Source: Myxococcota bacterium (GTDB lineage: Bacteria > Myxococcota_A > UBA9160 > UBA6930). Taken from it: a stretch of DNA of 64,000 nucleotides. The stretch is taken from positions 99,693 through 163,692 of the forward strand of contig JANQFK010000023.1 in the NCBI GenBank assembly GCA_028277885.1, read 5' to 3'. The notes beneath the pieces were generated by a model. The model made no database searches and was not told the DNA's origin. It saw only the letters and a program-made list of their open reading frames with translations. The translations under genes and the position numbers were made by a program. Shown one piece after another: positions 58,566 to 64,000 of this stretch. The stretch's first letter is position 1, and each line of letters starts with the position of its first letter.

Positions 58566-60311
58566 GTGGAGCCCCTCGACCCGGCCATTCCCCGCGCCCT
58601 GGCGCGTCCCGAAGCCTACCCCGCCGACCCCGATGCTCGCGATGCTCGCGATGCTCGCGACGCCCCCGACGGCGGGGGGCCCGCCGGCGTCGAGGTCGTG
58701 CAGACCCACCTCTCGTGGGTGTTCCTGACCCGGCGTCGCGTCTACAAGCTGCGCAAGTCCGTGGAGCTCGGCTTCGTGGACTTCGGCGCCCGCGCCGAGC
58801 GCAACGCCGACTGCCTGCGCGAGGTGGCGCTGAACCGCCGGCTGGCTCCCGACGTGTACCTGGGCGTGGCTCCCGTGGAGCCCGCGCCCGGCGGCGGGTT
58901 CCGCGTGGGCGCGGTCGCCGAGGGCCTCGGCCCCGCCGGCGCCGAGCACTGCGTGGTGATGCGGCGCCTGCCCGACGGGCGCGACGCGCTCTCCCTGCTC
59001 GGCGCGGGCGAGCTGGGGGCGGCCCACCTGGACGCCGTGGCGGCGAAGCTCGCCCGCTTCCACGCCGCGGGCTCGCTGGGCCGGCCCGCGCCGGTCCCGC
59101 GCCAGCGCTGGCTCGAGGCCCTGCTCGCACCCGTCGAGGAGAACTTCCGCCACCTCGCGGGGCCGGGCCTCGACGCGGTGCGGGTGCAGCGGGTCGCGGA
59201 CCGCGCCCGGGCGCGCTTCGAGGCCCTCGCGGACCGCTTCGACGCGCGCCGCCGCGCCGGCCGCGTGGTGGACGGCCACGGCGACGTGCACCTCCAGCAC
59301 GTCTGGTTCGAGGACGGTCCCGGGGATCCGATCCTGATCGACTGCCTCGAGTTCGGCGAGGCGCTGCGCCGGGTGGACACGGCCTCGGAGGTCTCCTTCC
59401 TCGCCATGGACCTGACCTACCGGGAGCGCCCCGCGCTGGCCGAGCGGTTCCTGCGCGCCTACGCGGCGGAGGCCGACGACTTCGACCTGTACGCCGTGGT
59501 CGACTGGTTCGCGAGCTACCGCGCCGCGGTGCGCGCCAAGGTGGCGTTCCTGGCGACGACGGACGCCGCCATCGGGGCGCCCCAGCGCGAGGCGGCGGCC
59601 GCCAGCGCGCGGCGCCACCTCGAGCTCGCCGAGTCCTCCCTGGCGCCGGCCCCGGGCGCCGCCCTGGTGGTCGTGTGCGGCGCGGTGGGCACCGGAAAGA
59701 GCACCGCGGCCGCCGCCCTGGCGGACGCCCTCGGCGGGGTGGTGATCTCCTCGGACCGCACGCGCAAGCACCTCGCCGGTCTCGCGGCCGACGACCGCGC
59801 CGGCCGCGCGGGCGCGGCGCCGCAGCAGGGGATCTACGCCGAGGCGCACACCGAGGCCGTCTACGCCGGCCTGCTCGAGCGCGCGGCGCCCGTGGTGGCG
59901 TCGGGGCGCGCCGCCGTCCTGGACGCCACCCATGCGCGACGCTCCCAGCGCGCCGCCGCGGCCCGCTGGGCCGAGGAGCGCGGCGTCCCGAGCCTGCTGG
60001 TGGAGCTGCGCTGCGACCCCGAACGCACGCGCCGCCGCCTCGCCGCGCGCCAGGCGGCCGGGCGCGATCCCTCGGACGCCGGCCCCGAGCTCCTCGACTG
60101 GAGCCTGGCGCGCTTCGAGGCGACCGACGACTGGCCCGAGGCCTCCCGCCATCGGGTACGGACCGACGAGCAGGGCTGGGAGCGGGGCCTCGCGGCAATC
60201 GCCGCGACCCTCACTGCTTCTTGGCACCGAACCTGCAATCCTCTCGGCCGGGAAGCCCGCCCGGACCCCGAAGGACCCGCCCCGGAGGACGCCGATGCAC
60301 CGCTCCGATGA
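58566..60311 (+). CDS. Bifunctional aminoglycoside phosphotransferase-like/AAA ATP-binding protein
   Basis: A 581-residue protein. The N-terminal kinase-like domain (to about 330) shows THLSWVFLTRRRVYKLRKSVELGFVDFG, the catalytic loop GRVVDGHGDVHLQHVWF and LIDCLEFGEALRRVDTASEVSFLAMDL. The C-terminal P-loop domain has VVVCGAVGTGKSTAAAALAD and VLDATHARRSQR. The family is widespread and uncharacterised. A 9-bp tandem repeat gives (DAR)x3 near the N-terminus (58632-58658). The last 30 codons are read through the sigma-54 promoter and leader of the next gene and do not look conserved. It overlaps that gene by 17 nt. Confidence 0.82.
   Translation: MEPLDPAIPRALARPEAYPADPDARDARDARDAPDGGGPAGVEVVQTHLSWVFLTRRRVYKLRKSVELGFVDFGARAERNADCLREVALNRRLAPDVYLGVAPVEPAPGGGFRVGAVAEGLGPAGAEHCVVMRRLPDGRDALSLLGAGELGAAHLDAVAAKLARFHAAGSLGRPAPVPRQRWLEALLAPVEENFRHLAGPGLDAVRVQRVADRARARFEALADRFDARRRAGRVVDGHGDVHLQHVWFEDGPGDPILIDCLEFGEALRRVDTASEVSFLAMDLTYRERPALAERFLRAYAAEADDFDLYAVVDWFASYRAAVRAKVAFLATTDAAIGAPQREAAAASARRHLELAESSLAPAPGAALVVVCGAVGTGKSTAAAALADALGGVVISSDRTRKHLAGLAADDRAGRAGAAPQQGIYAEAHTEAVYAGLLERAAPVVASGRAAVLDATHARRSQRAAAARWAEERGVPSLLVELRCDPERTRRRLAARQAAGRDPSDAGPELLDWSLARFEATDDWPEASRHRVRTDEQGWERGLAAIAATLTASWHRTCNPLGREARPDPEGPAPEDADAPLR
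60222..60237 (+). promoter_or_regulatory. Sigma-54 promoter inside the 3' end of the ATPase gene
   Basis: TGGCACCGAACCTGCA, with GG-N10-GC spacing. The predicted start is near 60248, leaving a leader of about 47 nt before the CBS gene at 60295. It lies within the coding sequence of the upstream gene. Confidence 0.75.
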
Positions 60312-60723
60312 AGCCGTCTCGACCATCATGCAGCGGGAGTTCGTGACGCTGACGCCCGAGGACCACCTCGATCTGGCCGACGACGTGATGCGCCTCGGCC
60401 GCATCCGCCACATGCCGGTGGTCGAGGACAAGCGGCTGGTGGGCATCGTCTCCCAGCGCGACCTGCTCTCGGCCTCCCTGTCGCGCATGCTCCAGTTCGA
60501 GCCCCAGCAGCGCCGCACCTTCATGAAGTCCGTCCAGGTCTCCGAGGCGATGGTCCGGGACGTGATCCACGTGGAGCCCGAGACGCCGCTCCGCGAGGTG
60601 GTCCGGCTGCTCATCCGGCACAAGATCGGCTGCATCCCGGTGGTGGACTCCACGGGAGAGCCGGTGGGTCTGGTCACCGAGGTGGACCTGCTGCGCGCCA
60701 TCTACGACGTCGGGGACGCCTAG
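60295..60723 (+). CDS. Two-CBS-domain protein
   Basis: A 142-residue CBS pair: AVSTIMQREFVTLTPEDHLDLADDVMRLGRIRHMPVVEDKRLVGIVSQRDLLSASL, and VSEAMVRDVIHVEPETPLREVVRLLIRHKIGCIPVVDSTGEPVGLVTEVDLLRAI. It is a likely paralogue of 45366-45782. A GGAGG ribosome site 6 nt upstream and its own sigma-54 promoter support independent expression although the gene overlaps the preceding one. Confidence 0.92.
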   Translation: MHRSDEAVSTIMQREFVTLTPEDHLDLADDVMRLGRIRHMPVVEDKRLVGIVSQRDLLSASLSRMLQFEPQQRRTFMKSVQVSEAMVRDVIHVEPETPLREVVRLLIRHKIGCIPVVDSTGEPVGLVTEVDLLRAIYDVGDA

Positions 60724-60806
60724 CCCCAGGGCCCCGCCGCCCCGCCCCGTTCTCCCGGCCCTGCGATACCGTCTCGCGCGAGCGCCCACGCGCCGCCTCG
60801 AGGGCC

Positions 60807-62066
60807 ATGTCCCGCGACCGACCCAGCCCGTTCCCGACGCCGTCGCGCCTGCCGGCTCCGCCCGGAGAGGGGCGCGCACGGCTGCGCTCGGGCCTGCGCC
60901 GCCACGGCTTCGTCCCCCGACCCGCCGCGGTGCGCGAGCTGGTACGCGAGCACGGGCTGCGCTTCAGCGTCGGCAACCGGGTGGAGTTCTACGACACGGG
61001 CCGGCCGGGCCTCCAGGCCATGCTGGACGCCATCGAGGAGGCGCGGCGCAGCGTCCACCTGGAGACCTACATCCTGCGCAGCGACGCCACGGGCCGACGC
61101 TTCCTCGGCGCGCTCCTCGCCGCGGCACGCCGGGGCGCCGACGTGCGCCTGCTCTACGACGCCGTGGGCTCCCTGGGCGTCGACGAGGGCTCCCTCGCGA
61201 CGCTGCGCGAGGCCGGCATCGAGGTGGTGGCGTTCAACCCGCTGGGACGCATCTATCCCGTGTGGGCGCCGCGCCGCCGGGACCACCGCAAGATCCTGCT
61301 CGTGGACGGGAGGGTCGGCTTCACGGGCGGCCTCAACATCGGCGACGAGTACTGGGGCGGGGAGGCGACGCCCTGGCGGGACACCCACGTGCGCATCGAG
61401 GGCCCGGCGGTGCGCGACCTCGAGGCGGTCTTCCTGGAGAGCTGGTTCCGCGCCGACGGCCCGGCCCCGCTGTCCTGGTACGAACTCCTCGGCCAGGCGC
61501 CCGAGGGCCTCGGCGACGTGCGCTGCGCCGTGGTGCCCGACGGTCCGGCCTACCGGCGTCGCCGGGCCCGCGACCTGGTGATCGACGGGCTCGAGCGCGC
61601 GCGCCGCCAGGTCTGGTTCGCGAGCCCCTACTTTGCTCCCGGGCGACGCGTCCTGGCCGCCCTCGAGGAGGCCGGGGAGCGCGGCGTTGCCGTGGACCTG
61701 CTCCTCGCCGGCGCCGGCCACGACCACCCGGTGCTGCGCCGCGCGGTGCGCTCGCTGCTGCCGCGCCTGCTCGACCGCGGCGTCCGCGTCCACGAGTACG
61801 AGGCCGGCATGATGCACGCCAAGGTGGCGCTCTTCGACCGGCGCTGGGCGATCGTCGGAACGTCGAACCTCGACCGCCAGAGCTTCGAGCACAGCTACGA
61901 GGTGAACCTGGTGCTCGAGGGCGGCGGCGTGACCGAGCGCCTGGGCGAGATGTTCCACGCCGACGGCGAGAAGTCCCGGCGCATCGACGTGGCGGCCCTC
62001 GAGGCCCGCGGGCCGTTCGAGCGGCTGCTCGACCGGCTCGCGAGCCTCGTGCTGCGGCTGATCTAG
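60807..62066 (+). CDS. Phospholipase D-family phosphatidyltransferase (cardiolipin synthase-like)
   Basis: A 419-residue enzyme with two HKD motifs: RDHRKILLVDGRVGFTGGLNIGDEYWGG and MMHAKVALFDRRWAIVGTSNLDRQSF. These are the catalytic His-Lys-Asp sites of bacterial cardiolipin synthases. It lacks the usual two N-terminal transmembrane helices (starts SRDRPSPFPTPSRLPAPPGEG), like ClsB-type enzymes. Substrates would be phosphatidylglycerol or related lipids at the membrane surface. GAGGG precedes the ATG. No sigma-54 site was found upstream. Confidence 0.88.
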   Translation: MSRDRPSPFPTPSRLPAPPGEGRARLRSGLRRHGFVPRPAAVRELVREHGLRFSVGNRVEFYDTGRPGLQAMLDAIEEARRSVHLETYILRSDATGRRFLGALLAAARRGADVRLLYDAVGSLGVDEGSLATLREAGIEVVAFNPLGRIYPVWAPRRRDHRKILLVDGRVGFTGGLNIGDEYWGGEATPWRDTHVRIEGPAVRDLEAVFLESWFRADGPAPLSWYELLGQAPEGLGDVRCAVVPDGPAYRRRRARDLVIDGLERARRQVWFASPYFAPGRRVLAALEEAGERGVAVDLLLAGAGHDHPVLRRAVRSLLPRLLDRGVRVHEYEAGMMHAKVALFDRRWAIVGTSNLDRQSFEHSYEVNLVLEGGGVTERLGEMFHADGEKSRRIDVAALEARGPFERLLDRLASLVLRLI

Positions 62067-62080
62067 GGCGCGTTCCCCCG

Positions 62081-63100
62081 CTAGAACTCCACCGCCAGGC
62101 TGCTGGTGAAGCGCTGCTTGAAGATGCCCTTCTGGTGGCTGAAGGGCCGCTCGTAGGCCGCCGTGAAGGTGAGGTGCTCGGTGAGCGGCACGTGGGCGCC
62201 GATGGCCGCGGTGTAGAGGTCCTGGCCCGCCACGCCGCGGGAGCCGAGATTGATCACGTCGGCGCCCTCGAAGCGGCCCGTGCCCAGCAGGTTCTGGGCC
62301 GCGTTGAGGGGCACCTCGTTGTCGCTGAGGGCGACGGTCGCGTCCGACGCCAGGGGCACCAGGATCTGGCCGTCGCCCGAGTGCACCCAGGTGACGCCGC
62401 TCAGCTGCACGAAGGGCACCAGGCGCTCGTGGAGGTCGTAGCCCGCGTAGAGGTGGTAGAAGAGGCTGGCGCTCTGCTGGCCGCCGTCGAAGGGGATCTG
62501 GCTGCCGAAGCTGCCCATCAGCCGCCACGCGCCGGGCCCCCAGGCCGCCGAGATCGAGGGGATGAAGAGCCCGTCGCCGTAGCCCTGGAGGGTGTCCTCG
62601 CTGCCCGTCGGGATCTCGAAGCGGATCGCCGGGGTCACGATCAGCTTGCGCTCGTCGTCGCGGATCAGCGCGTACTTGAGCCCCGCCGCGATGTTCATGG
62701 TGCCCTGGGTGTCGTCGAGCACGCGGATGGTCTGGTTGAGCTCCGTGTTGGGCCGGTTCCAGATGTAGCCGTCCTTGGTGGCGATGAAGGCCAGCCGGTC
62801 CGTGAGGGCGACGCGCGCCTGGACCGCGAGGGCGTAGAGGTGACCGCCGTCGAAGACCGAGTTCTCCGGGAAGTCGTGCCAGATGCCGTGGGCGTGCACC
62901 CCCGTCGTGATGAACGGATCCTCGAACATGTAGGGGGCCACCACGGGCAGGTGGAAGCCGTCCCAGCGCGCCTCGCGCTCGCAGCGGAAGTCCGGGAACC
63001 AGGTCGGGCAGTCGTCGGCGGCCCGGCTCGGCGATGCGGTGAGCGTGCCGAGGGCGAGGGTCGCCACGGCCAGGACGCGCAGCAGGGAAGACGCGAACAT
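62081..63100 (-). CDS. Predicted outer-membrane beta-barrel protein
   Basis: A 339-residue exported protein. The signal peptide (about 1-27) ends SPSRA. The mature part alternates polar and hydrophobic residues in strands (HLYALAVQARVALTDRLAFIATKDGYIW; TMNIAAGLKYALI; ERKLIVTPAIRFEIPTG; LFYHLYAGYDLHERLVPFVQLSGVTW). It ends with SSLAVEF, a terminal Phe typical of barrel proteins. It contains two cysteines near the N-terminus. It is divergent from ccoN across a 316-bp region with sigma-54 sites facing both ways, suggesting co-induction with the oxidase. Confidence 0.75.
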   Translation of the reverse strand: MFASSLLRVLAVATLALGTLTASPSRAADDCPTWFPDFRCEREARWDGFHLPVVAPYMFEDPFITTGVHAHGIWHDFPENSVFDGGHLYALAVQARVALTDRLAFIATKDGYIWNRPNTELNQTIRVLDDTQGTMNIAAGLKYALIRDDERKLIVTPAIRFEIPTGSEDTLQGYGDGLFIPSISAAWGPGAWRLMGSFGSQIPFDGGQQSASLFYHLYAGYDLHERLVPFVQLSGVTWVHSGDGQILVPLASDATVALSDNEVPLNAAQNLLGTGRFEGADVINLGSRGVAGQDLYTAAIGAHVPLTEHLTFTAAYERPFSHQKGIFKQRFTSSLAVEF

Positions 63101-63143
63101 CGGAGTCTCCTTCTTCTCGAGCGGGGGAGGCGGCGCGAGGGTG

Positions 63144-63159
63144 TGCAAGCGGCGTTCCG
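63144..63159 (-). promoter_or_regulatory. Sigma-54 promoter of the outer-membrane barrel gene
   Basis: On the minus strand it is CGGAACGCCGCTTGCA. The -12 element TTGCA is perfect and GG-N10-GC spacing is kept, while the -24 element is less exact (CGGAAC for TGGCAC). The predicted start near 63132 gives a leader of about 32 nt with AAGGAG. Confidence 0.55.
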
Positions 63160-63354
63160 GCGTCCGCGCCGGCCCTGGCGCACCGAGAGGCGTCCAATCA
63201 GGAACGTCTGGGGCAGGGGGCCGCTCGGGGCAGCCCCAGTGGCCCCAAATCGCCCCAGCCGGGAGGGATGTCGCGATTAGCCCCAATGAGTCCAAGGCGG
63301 GGACAGGATGCCCCAGCGGACCCGGCCGGGAAGCGCCCTCGCTGCCCGATTCGC
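63160..63354. other. Region between divergent sigma-54 promoters with repeated CCCCA half-sites
   Basis: This is the middle of a 316-bp gap. It holds CTGGGG (63208-63213) and five CCCCAG or CCCCAA motifs (63234, 63243, 63253, 63281, 63311), matching the arms of the candidate activator repeat at 43421. No gene was seen. It could be a shared enhancer for ccoN and the barrel gene. In such GC-rich DNA some of these will be chance. Confidence 0.4.
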
Positions 63355-63370
63355 TGGCACTCAACGTGCA
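63355..63370 (+). promoter_or_regulatory. Sigma-54 promoter of ccoN
   Basis: TGGCACTCAACGTGCA, with GG-N10-GC spacing. The predicted start is near 63381, giving a leader of about 36 nt before GTG 63417, which has GGGAGGG upstream. Confidence 0.78.
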
Positions 63371-63416
63371 TCAGCGTCGGCCGGCTCGCCCGGGCGAGCC
63401 GCGATGGGAGGGTTTC

Positions 63417-64000
63417 GTGAGCCAGTCCACTGCCGAGGGGAACGTCACCTACGACATGGCCGTGGTGCGGGGCTTTGCGCTGTCCGCACTGGTCTGGGGT
63501 CTGGTCGGCATGACGGTGGGGCTGCTGGCCGCGCTGCAGCTGGCGTGGCCGGAGCTCAACTGGGGGCCGTACCTGCACTTCGGCCGCATCCGGCCCGTGC
63601 ACACCAACGCCGTGATCTTCGGGTTCACCCTGGGCGTGGTGTTCGCCGGCACCTACTACGGGATCCAGCGGCTGTGCCGGGTGCGCATGTTCTCGGACAC
63701 GCTCTCGCGCATCAACCTGTGGGGCTGGAACGCCATCATCGTGGCCGCCGCCGTCACGCTCCTCACGGGCCACACCACCTCGAAGGAGTACGCCGAGCTC
63801 GAGTGGCCCATCGACATCGCCATCGCGGTGGTGTGGGTCGTCTACGCCATCAACGTGTTCGGCACCCTGGCGAGGCGCCGCGAGAAGGGCATGTACGCCG
63901 CGATCTGGTTCTGGGTCGCGACGGTCATCACCATCGCGATGCTCCACATCGTGAACAACCTGGAGATGCCCGTCTCCTGGCTCAAGTCCTACTCGCTCTA
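63417..64000 (+). CDS. ccoN: cbb3-type cytochrome c oxidase subunit I, CcoN (5' part)
   Basis: The gene runs off the window, with 194 codons visible. It has the CcoN N-terminus: MAVVRGFALSALVWGLVGMTVGLLAALQLAWPELN, the haem-b ligand segment LHFGRIRPVHTNAVIFGFTLGVVFAGTYYGIQRL, the helix INLWGWNAIIVAAAVTLLTGHTTSKEYAELEWPID, and AIWFWVATVITIAMLHIVNNLEMPV. This high-affinity oxidase reduces O2 at low concentrations using cytochrome c. The GTG start has GGGAGGG upstream. Its sigma-54 promoter ties oxidase expression to the globin kinase/NtrC-type pair. Confidence 0.93.
   Translation, partial: MSQSTAEGNVTYDMAVVRGFALSALVWGLVGMTVGLLAALQLAWPELNWGPYLHFGRIRPVHTNAVIFGFTLGVVFAGTYYGIQRLCRVRMFSDTLSRINLWGWNAIIVAAAVTLLTGHTTSKEYAELEWPIDIAIAVVWVVYAINVFGTLARRREKGMYAAIWFWVATVITIAMLHIVNNLEMPVSWLKSYSL

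Overview
The window is a 64 kb piece of a very GC-rich Gram-negative chromosome (third codon positions almost all G or C, frequent GTG starts, many 1-4 nt gene overlaps). Lipoproteins, an outer-membrane beta-barrel, ExbB/ExbD-type proteins, several c-type cytochromes, a cbb3 oxidase and a sigma-54 activator point to a diderm aerobe or facultative microaerobe, perhaps from the former deltaproteobacterial lineages. That placement is inference; no rRNA or other phylogenetic marker is present. No tRNA, rRNA, CRISPR array, transposase or prophage was seen.

Left part (1-31.6 kb). This holds mixed housekeeping and envelope genes: a REC-GGDEF-EAL protein; a glycosylation operon (TMTC-like membrane protein, methyltransferase, family 2 glycosyltransferase); serine acetyltransferase; a four-CBS protein; a cytochrome c lipoprotein; and a succinate-semialdehyde-dehydrogenase-like enzyme. 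Next comes an unusual eight-gene operon (11.9-16.7 kb): lipoprotein, coiled-coil protein, small periplasmic protein, ExbB-like, ExbD-like, two TonB-like proline-rich anchored proteins, and a lytic transglycosylase. It is followed by a GHMP kinase, an HlyD/ABC/ABC-2 exporter, a COG2403-type P-loop protein, a histidine phosphatase, a large YVTN beta-propeller cytochrome, a CDP-alcohol phosphatidyltransferase, a methyltransferase, a second aldehyde dehydrogenase, a CaiB/BaiF CoA transferase and an orphan FliD-like protein. A twin-hairpin repeat occurs three times between genes (1.9, 10.3 and 30.8 kb).

Right part (31.7-64 kb). This reads as one physiological island for low-oxygen survival. A histidine kinase with an N-terminal protoglobin domain sits beside an NtrC-type sigma-54 activator. 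Around them are five universal stress proteins (one with a zinc-finger-like N-terminus), trehalose synthase TreT, phosphoenolpyruvate synthase, Hsp20, haem-binding lipoproteins, six two-CBS proteins, a complete group 3b-type [NiFe] hydrogenase operon (hydBGDA, protease, hypABCDEF), a phosphotransferase-like ATPase, a cardiolipin-synthase-like enzyme, an outer-membrane barrel and the start of ccoN.

The main discovery is regulatory. I found nine sites matching the sigma-54 -24/-12 promoter (GG-N10-GC, mostly TGGCAC-N5-(C/G/T)TGC(A/T)) at gene starts between 32.8 and 63.4 kb. I noticed no convincing one in the intergenic regions of the first 31 kb. Some have a CTGGGG-N7-CCCCAG-like inverted repeat about 90-100 bp upstream, where an NtrC-type activator would bind. 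The gene content closely parallels the mycobacterial DosR hypoxia/dormancy regulon (USPs, Hsp20, CBS protein, PEP synthase, group 3b hydrogenase), but the apparent control is a globin-coupled kinase plus sigma-54. The proposal is that the kinase senses O2 or another haem ligand, the activator turns on sigma-54 promoters, and cells switch to H2-based redox disposal, high-affinity respiration and a protected state.
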